Shown here: positions 7,080 through 13,339 of the stretch, in pieces
How positions within the stretch are numbered: the stretch's first letter is position 1
Layout: each line of letters starts with the position of its first letter
Assembly (NCBI GenBank): GCA_040381195.1
Contig: JBEIHR010000052.1
Location: forward strand, 1-13,339
Source of the DNA: VGCC01 sp040381195
Lineage (GTDB): Bacteria > Actinomycetota > Actinomycetes > S36-B12
Direction of reading: 5' to 3'
DNA length: 13,339 bases
The notes under the pieces: generated by a model
Database searches by the model: none
Told to the model about the DNA's origin: nothing
The model's input: the letters and a program-made list of their open reading frames with translations, nothing else
Translations under genes and position numbers: made by a program

Positions 7080-7852
7080 CCCGGTGCTCGGAGGCCTCCC
7101 TGGGCGAACCGCTGCCTGGAACTGCGCCGACGCGTCGCTTCTGGTGGGCGCTCGACCATCCCGGACCCTGGCCGGCGCAGCCCCTTGTGGAGTCCGTGCT
7201 CGGGGAACTCGCGTCATGGGTCACACCCCTGGCAGGCCGCTCAGACACCACGGTTCTCCTGACACGCCAGAGGGACCCCGAGGCGCCTCGACAGGTCTAC
7301 TTCGCGGATACCTGGGATCGCACCCTTGCTGTCGGCCCGTGTGGGCCGACACCGCCCGACCTTGCACCGTGTCCCGACACGGTCACATTGGTGTGCACGC
7401 ACGCCCGACGCGACCAGTGCTGCGCGATTCTCGGTCGACCGTTGCTGGACGTCATGACCGGCGCTCGCGAATCGACCCACATCGGGGGCCACCGTTTCGC
7501 GCCCACGGTGCTTGTCCTCCCGTGGGGAATCGTGTTGGGGCGATGCGCTGCCGAGGCCTGGCCTCCTGTGCAGTTTCTGGGCCCCGATGCGCTGCCCTAT
7601 TACCGTGGGCGAACCGCTCTCGAGGCCCCGGCGCAGGTGGCCGATGCGGAGGCACGTCGGATCTGGGGCCTCGGGCTCACCGAGAACCTCACCGTGACGC
7701 GGGACCCGCGCAACGATCGCGTCCGCTTCGACGTCAGTCACGCGAACGATCACGTCTGGATCGAGGTCGAGTCGTCCGAGGAGGCGTACCTTCCGTCCTG
7801 CGGCAGGGAGCCGGACTCGACGACGGTCTGGCGCGTCACTGGGCGATCGTGA
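7076..7852 (+). CDS. Suc_Fer-like (sucrase/ferredoxin-like) iron-sulfur protein
   Basis: 258 residues from GTG at 7076, which overlaps the parC stop by 4 bases. The family (thioredoxin-like ferredoxin domain) is recognised by the opening MTRCSEASLGEPLPGTAP, the CTHARRDQCCA block (C107, C115, C116) and HIGGHRFAPTVLVLPWG (135-151). C4 together with the later cysteines and histidines (H135, H139) are candidate [2Fe-2S] ligands. Further cysteines at 89, 99, 157 and 242 are less typical in my memory. Its role is unknown, probably electron transfer in the cytosol. It is translationally coupled to parC and converges with fprA, a ferredoxin reductase, with a 17-base overlap, so FprA is a plausible electron donor by context. 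'Sucrase' in the family name is historical and is not evidence of sugar cleavage. Confidence 0.88.
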   Translation: MTRCSEASLGEPLPGTAPTRRFWWALDHPGPWPAQPLVESVLGELASWVTPLAGRSDTTVLLTRQRDPEAPRQVYFADTWDRTLAVGPCGPTPPDLAPCPDTVTLVCTHARRDQCCAILGRPLLDVMTGARESTHIGGHRFAPTVLVLPWGIVLGRCAAEAWPPVQFLGPDALPYYRGRTALEAPAQVADAEARRIWGLGLTENLTVTRDPRNDRVRFDVSHANDHVWIEVESSEEAYLPSCGREPDSTTVWRVTGRS

Positions 7853-9164
7853 GCAGATCGCCGCGGTCATGGATGGTGACCCGGGGCCGTCCCGACGACG
7901 CACCGCGCACGCATTCTTCGCGCGAGATACGACGCCATCCGTCGCGATCTACGGTGATGATTCCCAACGACGACAGATGAGCCGCGAGGGCGCCTCGCTC
8001 CGGCGGCTCGGGCAAGCCATCGAGGTCCTCCAGGAGCGCGGCGACCGTGGCGGTGGCGTCCTTCTTGTTGGTACCGATGATGCCGCTCGGGCCGCGCTTG
8101 ATCCACCCTGCGGTGTACTGGGCGGTTGCAACGCCCTCGCCATCCAGTACGCGGCCGTCGACATTGGGAATGACTCCTCGGGAGGAATCGAAGGGAACTC
8201 CCGGAACCGGCTCCCCCCGGTAGCCGACACTCCGGATCACGAGATCGGTGGCGAGTTCCCACGCCTCGCCCGTGTCGTGGGCCCGCCCGTCGGCGTCCAC
8301 CGACGTCCGTGCGACTTCCAGGGTGGCGACCGACCCCTCTCCCCGGATGCGCACCGGGCGTGCATAGAAGTGCACAGACAACGACCTCGAGTCCTCAGGC
8401 CAGTCACGTGCGGCCCACTCCTCGAGGATCGCAAAGTTGCGTGCCGACACCTTGTCACTCTCGAGTGCGGCGACGGTCGCGTCGGTACGGACGAGGTCAC
8501 GCTGTTCCACCTGCACGCGGACGCCTCCGATCTCGCCCAGTTCCTTAAGTTCCTTGGTGGTGAAACTGGCCTGGGCCGGCCCCCTTCGCCCGAGAACGTG
8601 CACATGCTGAACGGTCGACCCTTCAAGGGCGGAAAGAACATGATCGGGCATCTCCGTGCGACGCAGCGCCTCGATCGGGGACACCAGGATGCGCGCCACA
8701 TCCACGGCGACGTTCCCAACACCGATCACGGCCGCGGTCGTGGGCCCGGTGAGGAGAGTGTCGAATGAACGGTCGGCATCGGGGTGGCCCGTGTACCCAT
8801 TCACGAATGCCGTCGCGGAGAAGCTCCCCGCAAGGTTCTCGCCCTCGATTCCCAAGTTTCGATCTGTCGGCGCCCCGTAGCACCAGATAACCGCGTCGTA
8901 GAAGCGGGAGAGTTCGTCAACGGAGACATCTCGGCCGACCTCAACGTTCCCGATGAAAGACACACCGGGGAGATCGAGGATCCCGTCGAGGGTGTCCCGC
9001 ACAGAGCGAATGGAGAGATGGTCCGGTGCGACGCCGTAGCGAACCAGGCCGCACGGAACAGGAAGTCGGTCCAGGATGTCGACGTCCACCCGACCGGATT
9101 TACTCAGTGCCTCGGCCGCGTACATCCCCGCCGGACCCGCGCCGATGACGGCAATGCGCCTCAT
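7836..9164 (-). CDS. fprA: Ferredoxin-NADP+ reductase, FprA/adrenodoxin reductase type
   Basis: 442 residues, close to the usual ~450. A flavoenzyme that passes electrons between NADPH and a ferredoxin through FAD. The FAD-binding GAGPAGMYAAE (8-18) is followed by PVPCGLVRYGVAPDH (35-49), the NADP-binding GVGNVAVDVARIL (148-160), the conserved LGRRGPAQASFT (191-202), and the C-terminal FAD segment GWIKRGPSGIIGTNKKDA (353-370) typical of actinobacterial FprA. There is no leader or membrane helix, so it is cytosolic. The ATG at 9164 is preceded by GGAGG at a 5-base distance, a strong ribosome binding site. It lies 30 bases after the parE stop on the same strand, so it is probably cotranscribed with parE. 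It converges with the Suc_Fer-like gene. No ferredoxin of the classic small type is in view. Confidence 0.95.
   Translation of the reverse strand: MRRIAVIGAGPAGMYAAEALSKSGRVDVDILDRLPVPCGLVRYGVAPDHLSIRSVRDTLDGILDLPGVSFIGNVEVGRDVSVDELSRFYDAVIWCYGAPTDRNLGIEGENLAGSFSATAFVNGYTGHPDADRSFDTLLTGPTTAAVIGVGNVAVDVARILVSPIEALRRTEMPDHVLSALEGSTVQHVHVLGRRGPAQASFTTKELKELGEIGGVRVQVEQRDLVRTDATVAALESDKVSARNFAILEEWAARDWPEDSRSLSVHFYARPVRIRGEGSVATLEVARTSVDADGRAHDTGEAWELATDLVIRSVGYRGEPVPGVPFDSSRGVIPNVDGRVLDGEGVATAQYTAGWIKRGPSGIIGTNKKDATATVAALLEDLDGLPEPPERGALAAHLSSLGIITVDRDGWRRISREECVRGASSGRPRVTIHDRGDLLTIAQ
7842..7862. terminator. Perfect 7-bp hairpin at the Suc_Fer/fprA convergent ends
   Basis: GGCGATC (7842-7848) and GATCGCC (7856-7862) pair perfectly around a 7-base loop. 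The Suc_Fer-like TGA (7850-7852) sits in the loop, and the fprA stop is 4 bases to the left. A symmetric stem at a convergent junction could stop transcription from both sides. There is no T-tract, so this would be the hairpin-only type proposed for actinobacteria, or it may be chance. Confidence 0.4.
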
Positions 9165-9194
9165 GGGTACCTCCGCTCGCGACGAGCCTAGGCC

Positions 9195-11267
9195 CTACGC
9201 GTCGATTCGGGCCCGATCGAGGATGCGCGCTCCATCGACGATGAAGTCCTTGCGCGGGCCGACCTCGTTGCCCATCAACAGGTCGAAGACCGCTTCGGCC
9301 CCTTCCGCCTGATCCAGGGTCACCCTCCGCAGGGAGCGACGCGCAGGGTCCATAGTGGTTTCCCTCAGCTGGGCCGCATCCATCTCGCCGAGGCCCTTGT
9401 ACCTCTGGATGGGGTCCTTGACCCTGCGCCCCTTGCGTTCGGCATCGGCAACGATCCCGCGCATCTCCTTTTCGGAATAGGCGTATTGCACACCCGCATC
9501 CGTCTTGCGGCCCCCGCTGAACTCGATGCGGTAGAGGGGTGGCACCGCCGCATAGACGCGACCCTCCTGGAGAAGCGGTCGCATGTATCGGTGGATCAGT
9601 GTCAGCAGCAGACAGCGGATGTGGGCACCATCGACGTCCGCGTCGGACATCAGGATCACCTTTCCGTAGCGCGCTGCGTCGATCTCGAAGGAGCGCCCCG
9701 ATCCTGCTCCGATGACCTGGATGATGGCGGCGCACTCCGCAGTCTTGAGCATGTCGGAGAGCGAGGCTTTCTGAACGTTGAGGATCTTGCCGCGGATCGG
9801 CAGAAGGGCCTGAAACCGGGAGTCTCGTGCCGACTTCGCGGTTCCGAGTGCGCTATCCCCCTCGACAATGAACAACTCGGTCTCGGGCACATCGTCCGAA
9901 CGACAGTCGACCAGCTTCGCCGGTAGGGCCGATGTCTCCAATGCTGACTTCCGTCGTTGAGTATCCCGATGTGCGCGCGCGGCCACCCGGGCGCGCATGG
10001 CGTTCGCGACCTTGTCCAGGGCTGCACGCGCGGCTTGCTTGTCGCCCCGCGGCGGTGCCGTGAACCACCGCCCCAGGTCGCGCGCCACGACTGAAGAGAC
10101 GATCCTTGCGATCGCGGGCGTTCCCAACACTTCTTTTGTCTGGCCTTCGAACTGGGGTTCCGGGAAGCGCACCGAAACCACCGCGGTAACGCCCTCGAGC
10201 ACATCATCTTTCGAGACGGAGTCCTCACCGGATTTCAGGATCTTCGCCGCCTTGAGCTGGTCATTCAGGACCTTGACGACTGCTCTCTCGAAACCTGCCA
10301 GATGCGTACCGCCCTTAGGTGTCTCGATCACATTAACGAAGGACCGGATACAGGTGTCGTACCCCGAGTCCCACTGAAGGGCGATATCGACAGCAACCTC
10401 ACGCTCCACCTCGGTGCTCACCATGTGGCCCTTGCCGTCGAGAACGGGAACGGTCTCCGTGAAGTGTCCTGAGCCGACCACATGGATGGCCCCGGTAACC
10501 GGATCCCCGGAACGCAGGTGTTCCACGTACTCGGTGAGTCCACCCTTGTGCCGAAAAGTCTCTACGGTCCGTGCGCCATCGCGCTCATCCGTGAGCGTTA
10601 CTTCCAGCCCAGGGACGAGGAAAGACGTCTGTAGCGCGCGTGCGGTCAGGGAGGTCCAGTCGAAGCGCGCGTCCGGGGTGAACACCTGCGGATCTGGCCA
10701 GAACCGGATCCTGGTCCCGGTCCTCGTTCGTGTCACCTTTCCGAGCACGGTCATCCCGGACTTGCGGGTGAATCCGGAGTCGGGACCGTCGGCGTCGAAC
10801 ACCCCCGCAACGCCTCGACGGAAGCTGATCCCGTGGGTCTTCGCTGACCGATCCACTTCGACATCCAGTCGTGTCGAGAGAGCGTTGACCACCGATGCCC
10901 CCACCCCGTGGAGCCCACCGGAGGCTGCGTAGGAACCACCACCGAACTTCCCACCCGCATGGAGTTTGGTCATGACCACCTCGACCCCCGAGAGCCGGGT
11001 CTTGGGCTCGACATCCACGGGGATCCCGCGACCGTTGTCGGATACGAGAACCGAGCCGTCGGACTTGAGGATTACCTCGATCCGACTGCAATGCCCCGCG
11101 AGGGCCTCATCGACCGCATTGTCGAAGATTTCCCACAGGCAGTGCATCAATCCCCGGGTGTCGTTCGAACCGATATACATCCCGGGCCGTTTGCGTACCG
11201 CCTCCAGACCCTCGAGAACCGCAAGGTCTTTCGCCGAATACGAGTCCGCCGCCGCACGTGCCACCAC
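9195..11267 (-). CDS. parE: DNA topoisomerase IV subunit B
   Basis: 690 residues. The ATPase subunit that pairs with ParC. GHKL ATPase motifs: E46 and N50 in WEIFDNAVDEALAG, D77 in SDNGRG, the ATP-lid GGLHGVGASVVNALS (117-131), and the QTK loop at 376-378. TOPRIM motifs: E469 in EGDSALGTAK, PIRGKILNVQKAS (490-502), and D542/D544 in SDADVDGAH. EGDSALGT and PIRGKILNVQKA, rather than the GyrB forms EGDSAGGS and PLRGKILNVEKA, together with the absence of the large GyrB insertion, support ParE. The C-terminus GNEVGPRKDFI closes the domain. The start may be either of two consecutive GTGs (11267 or 11264). There is no good Shine-Dalgarno sequence, and a TAGGTT box lies 6 bases before the second GTG. 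fprA follows after 30 bases. Confidence 0.94.
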   Translation of the reverse strand: MVARAAADSYSAKDLAVLEGLEAVRKRPGMYIGSNDTRGLMHCLWEIFDNAVDEALAGHCSRIEVILKSDGSVLVSDNGRGIPVDVEPKTRLSGVEVVMTKLHAGGKFGGGSYAASGGLHGVGASVVNALSTRLDVEVDRSAKTHGISFRRGVAGVFDADGPDSGFTRKSGMTVLGKVTRTRTGTRIRFWPDPQVFTPDARFDWTSLTARALQTSFLVPGLEVTLTDERDGARTVETFRHKGGLTEYVEHLRSGDPVTGAIHVVGSGHFTETVPVLDGKGHMVSTEVEREVAVDIALQWDSGYDTCIRSFVNVIETPKGGTHLAGFERAVVKVLNDQLKAAKILKSGEDSVSKDDVLEGVTAVVSVRFPEPQFEGQTKEVLGTPAIARIVSSVVARDLGRWFTAPPRGDKQAARAALDKVANAMRARVAARAHRDTQRRKSALETSALPAKLVDCRSDDVPETELFIVEGDSALGTAKSARDSRFQALLPIRGKILNVQKASLSDMLKTAECAAIIQVIGAGSGRSFEIDAARYGKVILMSDADVDGAHIRCLLLTLIHRYMRPLLQEGRVYAAVPPLYRIEFSGGRKTDAGVQYAYSEKEMRGIVADAERKGRRVKDPIQRYKGLGEMDAAQLRETTMDPARRSLRRVTLDQAEGAEAVFDLLMGNEVGPRKDFIVDGARILDRARIDA

Positions 11268-11416
11268 GTCAACCTAGGCGGCGGGGCAGACCTTCCCCGT
11301 GAACCCGGCCGCATGTGCGCTTGTGAGGCTTCGGCCCTCGGCGAAACGCACCGGCGTGGCGCGCCGATTCGGAGCCGACCATGTAAGACTGTTGGAGGCC
11401 AGGGAGGGATGCCCGA
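11268..11416. promoter_or_regulatory. Divergent intergenic region, parE / DUF7455
   Basis: This 149-base gap separates two outward-reading genes and must hold both 5' regions. On the minus strand TAGGTT (bases 11276 down to 11271) fits TANNNT and lies 6 bases before the second parE GTG, but no good -35 is placed upstream of it. On the plus strand AGGGAGGG (11401-11408) is a strong ribosome binding site for DUF7455, and TAAGACT at 11384-11390 is a weak -10-like sequence without a matching -35. I see no further gene here. Confidence 0.45.
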
Positions 11417-11623
11417 ATGGGGACGATCACAGCGCCGACGCTGGGTGCCACGGACCGGTGTGACCGGTGTAATGCGCAGGCGTATGTGCGCGTGGTTCTT
11501 CCCGGGGGGGCGGATCTACTTTTCTGCGGTCATCACTGGGGTCATCACGAGTCGGCCCTACGCCCGAAGGCGGAGGAGATCATCGACGAGTTGCATCGCC
11601 TCTCCGAGGCGGCAGAGGCCTAG
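11417..11623 (+). CDS. DUF7455 family small zinc-ribbon-like protein
   Basis: 68 residues. ATG at 11417 with AGGGAGGG 8 bases upstream. The protein has a short N-terminus, CDRC (C15, C18), a beta-like AYVRVVLPGGADLLF, then CGHHWGHH (C37 with H39, H40, H43, H44) and a C-terminal helix (KAEEIIDELHRLSEAAEA). The paired CxxC and Cys/His cluster suggests one bound zinc. I recall this as DUF7455, a short actinobacterial family encoded beside the primary sigma factor gene; no function is known to me. The stop TAG (11621-11623) overlaps the sigA stop through a shared CTAG, so its transcript end is antisense to the sigA 3' end. It is cytosolic by lack of leader. Whether it acts on transcription or topology is open. 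Confidence 0.85.
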   Translation: MGTITAPTLGATDRCDRCNAQAYVRVVLPGGADLLFCGHHWGHHESALRPKAEEIIDELHRLSEAAEA

Positions 11624-11647
11624 TCCAGGTAGTCCCGCAGAACCTGG
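11598..11647. terminator. Two hairpins flanking the DUF7455/sigA shared stop
   Basis: GCCTCT (11598-11603) pairs with AGAGGC (11614-11619) just left of the shared CTAG; a tighter alternative is GCCTC with GAGGC at 11606-11610. CCAGGT (11625-11630) pairs with ACCTGG (11642-11647) just right of it. Each could terminate one of the convergent transcripts. Both lie inside coding sequence and lack a T-tract, so support is modest. Confidence 0.3.
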
Positions 11648-13095
11648 GAACGTGACGGGTGGCGGAGTTTCGACATCGTCTTGCTCTCGATCTGCCGGAT
11701 GCGCTCCCGGGTAACGCCATAGACCTTGCCGATCTCATCAAGGGTCTTCGGCTGGCCGTCGGTGAGACCGAAACGCATCCGGACAACGCCGGCCTCTCGG
11801 TCGGACAGCGTGTCGAGGACGGACTCCAACTGCTCCTGAAGCAGGGTGAACGACACGGCGTCCGAGGGGACGATCGCTTCGGAGTCCTCGATCAGGTCGC
11901 CGAATTCACTATCCCCCTCCTCGCCCAGGGGGGTATGGAGTGAGATCGGTTCCCGCCCGTACTTTTGGACCTCCACAACCTTTTCGGGGGTCATATCGAG
12001 CTCGCGTGCAAGCTCCTCGGGTGTGGGTTCGCGGCCAAGATCCTGCAGCATCTGACGCTGTACTCGCGCGAGCTTGTTGATGACTTCGACCATGTGCACC
12101 GGAATGCGAATGGTCCGTGCCTGATCTGCCATAGCGCGTGTGATGGCCTGCCGGATCCACCAGGTGGCGTAGGTGGAGAACTTGTATCCCTTGGTGTAGT
12201 CGAACTTCTCCACCGCACGGATCAGGCCGAGGTTGCCCTCTTGAATGAGGTCGAGGAAGAGCATCCCGCGACCCGTGTACCGCTTCGCAAGTGATACGAC
12301 GAGCCGGAGATTCGCTTCGAGCAGGTGATTCTTCGCGCGACGGCCGTCAGTAGCGATCCACTCGAGATCCCGCCGGGACTTCTTGTCGAGTTTCTTGGTT
12401 TCGTTCAGCACTTCCTCGGCAAAGAGACCCGCCTCGATGCGCTTGGCAAGCTCGACCTCCTGCTCGGCATTGAGGAGAGGAACTTTGCCGATTTGCTTGA
12501 GATAGTCCTTGACGGGGTCGGCCGTGGCCCCGGCGACCGTCACGGTCTGCACGGGTTCGTCGGTGTCATCGACGTCGGATATGACGAATTCGGCGGACTC
12601 CTCGGTCGGCGCCGCTACAACCTCTTCCTCTTCATCCTCCTCGACCTTGGCAAGGTCGACTTCGAGTTCCGCCTCGAGTTCCGCTTCAAGGTCCGCGGCC
12701 TTTTCCAGGTCGACGTCCTCGTCCTCAATCTCGATCGCATCGTCCTCAAGTTCAGCGACGGCACCCGCCGCCTGCTTGGCTCCCTTGCCTGCTCGCGCGA
12801 CCTCGGCGGCCGCGGCAGGCTTCTTCGACGGCTGGCCCTTCGCCGCCTTGGCGACGGGTTTCGCAACAGACTTCGCCGGTGCCTTCGCCGCCGGCTTCTT
12901 CGACACGACCTTCTTGGCCACAGGCTTCGATTGCTTCTTCGGAACGGACTTCACGGCGGACTTCTTGACCCCGGACTTGGCGGCGGGCTTCTTCGCCGCA
13001 CCCTTCGCGGGGGACTTCGTGGCCGCACCCTTCGTGGCCGCACCCTTCCTCGCAGAGGGCTTCTTCTTGCCCACTGATGTGGCGGCACGTGGCAT
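11620..13095 (-). CDS. sigA: Primary RNA polymerase sigma factor (sigma-70 group 1)
   Basis: 491 residues. The housekeeping sigma factor that directs core RNA polymerase to promoters. Residues ~1-110 are a Lys/Ala/Pro-rich basic tract, and ~115-180 are strongly acidic (for example VEEDEEEEVV), in the place of region 1.1. Region 1.2 follows (DPVKDYLKQIGKVPLL, ~193-208). Region 2 has NLRLVVSLAKRYTGRGM and the near-invariant GYKFSTYATWWIRQAITRA (~303-321). Region 3 has PTPEELARELDM. Region 4 has the helix-turn-helix DEIGKVYGVTRERIRQIES (~453-471) and the end SRSQVLRDYLD. Region 1.2 and the RpoD-box WWIRQAITRA mark a group 1 or 2 factor; length and N-terminal charge pattern favour group 1 (SigA/HrdB). 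I chose ATG 13095 because CGGAG lies 6 bases upstream. The frame is open to 13161 without a better start. Confidence 0.95.
   Translation of the reverse strand: MPRAATSVGKKKPSARKGAATKGAATKSPAKGAAKKPAAKSGVKKSAVKSVPKKQSKPVAKKVVSKKPAAKAPAKSVAKPVAKAAKGQPSKKPAAAAEVARAGKGAKQAAGAVAELEDDAIEIEDEDVDLEKAADLEAELEAELEVDLAKVEEDEEEEVVAAPTEESAEFVISDVDDTDEPVQTVTVAGATADPVKDYLKQIGKVPLLNAEQEVELAKRIEAGLFAEEVLNETKKLDKKSRRDLEWIATDGRRAKNHLLEANLRLVVSLAKRYTGRGMLFLDLIQEGNLGLIRAVEKFDYTKGYKFSTYATWWIRQAITRAMADQARTIRIPVHMVEVINKLARVQRQMLQDLGREPTPEELARELDMTPEKVVEVQKYGREPISLHTPLGEEGDSEFGDLIEDSEAIVPSDAVSFTLLQEQLESVLDTLSDREAGVVRMRFGLTDGQPKTLDEIGKVYGVTRERIRQIESKTMSKLRHPSRSQVLRDYLD
13016..13045. repeat. Tandem 15-bp direct repeat inside sigA
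   Basis: TTCGTGGCCGCACCC occurs twice back to back (13016-13030, 13031-13045) with no mismatch. On the sigA strand it encodes two copies of a GAATK-type pentapeptide near the protein N-terminus, in the Lys/Ala-rich tract. The unit is a multiple of three, so copy-number change would keep the frame. Confidence 0.9.
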
Positions 13096-13172
13096 GCGGC
13101 GCTCCGATCGGTTGTCCACGACATAAGCCCGTGTCAAGCCTTCTGGCCTGCCGGGCGGCATCAGTGTGCCAC
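13096..13172. promoter_or_regulatory. sigA 5' region
   Basis: These 77 bases separate sigA from the upstream same-strand gene. On the minus strand TTGACA (bases 13137 down to 13132) matches a -35 box exactly, and CGGAG 6 bases before the ATG is the ribosome binding site. No TANNNT box sits at the 16-18 base distance, so a promoter here is possible but not shown. Read-through from the upstream gene is also possible. Confidence 0.3.
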
Positions 13173-13339
13173 CTAGGGCCGTCGCGTCGGGGGCCGGGTC
13201 AGGACGGCGCGGGCCTCACCTATGACGATGGGGAATTCGGACGTTTGCCGGATGCTCGGAAGGGGGAAGGGTCCCAGACCATCGGCGGTATAGGTCCCCC
13301 GCCACTCGGTCGTCAGCCGGATGGTGCGCAGCCCTGGTG
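13173..13339 (-). CDS. C-terminal end of an unidentified protein (5' part outside window)
   Basis: On the minus strand one frame is open from the window edge to a TAG at 13173-13175, giving 54 residues (complete codons from 13337). Its third codon positions are mostly G or C, as expected for coding DNA here; the other two frames hit stops early. The peptide contains TIRLTTEWRGTYTADG, then FPLPSIRQTSEFPIVIGEARAVLT. That reads as beta-strands ending in a GEARAVL motif, which I loosely associate with the C-terminus of actinobacterial secreted or PKD-type surface proteins. I cannot identify it. It lies 77 bases upstream of sigA on the same strand. Confidence 0.55.
   Translation of the reverse strand, partial: PGLRTIRLTTEWRGTYTADGLGPFPLPSIRQTSEFPIVIGEARAVLTRPPTRRP

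Noticed and set aside
12325..13077. Long plus-strand open frame (250 codons) opposite sigA
   Set aside because: Its Leu/Arg/Gly-rich low-complexity product is the antisense image of the Lys/Ala and acidic tracts of SigA; no ribosome binding site or family match.
13132..13137. Exact TTGACA (minus strand) before sigA as a proven promoter
   Set aside because: No TANNNT box occurs 16-18 bases downstream, so a -35 match alone is not enough; only the region is listed, at low confidence.
1..13339. CRISPR array, tRNA, rRNA, insertion sequence, prophage or a novel defence system
   Set aside because: No spaced repeats, tRNA-like arms, transposase or integrase motifs, or terminal inverted repeats were seen; nearly all sequence is covered by housekeeping genes.

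Overview
This window is a compact stretch of chromosome from a high-GC Gram-positive bacterium (Actinomycetes). The lineage call rests on its gene families: a SepH C-terminus, DUF5998, DUF7455, an FprA-type ferredoxin reductase, a Suc_Fer-like protein, actinobacterial-type topoisomerase IV subunits, and a primary sigma factor with a long Lys/Ala-rich then acidic N-terminus. GTG starts are frequent and third codon positions are strongly GC. I cannot place it to genus. I see no mobile element, prophage, CRISPR array, tRNA or rRNA. The content is core housekeeping, and no clearly new defence or biosynthetic system is visible. The most interesting material is in the gene arrangement and the junctions.

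Layout. (1) Positions 1-426 (+) hold the 3' end of sepH. It meets head-on a minus-strand cluster that reads DUF5998 (2771-2187), alkaline-phosphatase-superfamily phosphodiesterase (2203-1103) and thymidine kinase tdk (1076-423). (2) From a 62-base divergent gap (2772-2833) a plus-strand cluster starts: psuG (pseudouridine-5'-phosphate glycosidase), psuK (PfkB-type kinase, probably pseudouridine kinase), parC (topoisomerase IV subunit A) and a Suc_Fer-like iron-sulfur protein. (3) This converges with a minus-strand pair, parE (topoisomerase IV subunit B) then fprA (ferredoxin-NADP+ reductase). (4) A 149-base divergent gap (11268-11416) separates parE from a small DUF7455 gene (+), which converges with the primary sigma factor gene sigA (-). 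(5) The 3' end of an unidentified minus-strand gene closes the window.

Working together. PsuK and PsuG catalyse consecutive steps of pseudouridine breakdown: phosphorylation, then C-glycosidic cleavage to uracil and ribose 5-phosphate. Tdk salvages thymidine. ParC and ParE form the A2B2 topoisomerase IV. FprA and the Suc_Fer-like protein are plausible electron-transfer partners. The arrangement is mirror-like: each topoisomerase IV gene is followed by one redox gene, and the two redox genes meet tail to tail with a 17-base overlap.

Junctions. Same-strand genes are tightly packed, including GTGA start/stop overlaps at psuG/psuK and parC/Suc_Fer. All three convergent pairs overlap at their 3' ends. 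Two of them share a CTAG that is the stop codon on both strands, and each convergent junction carries a possible hairpin. psuG, and less clearly parE, may be translated from leaderless messages.
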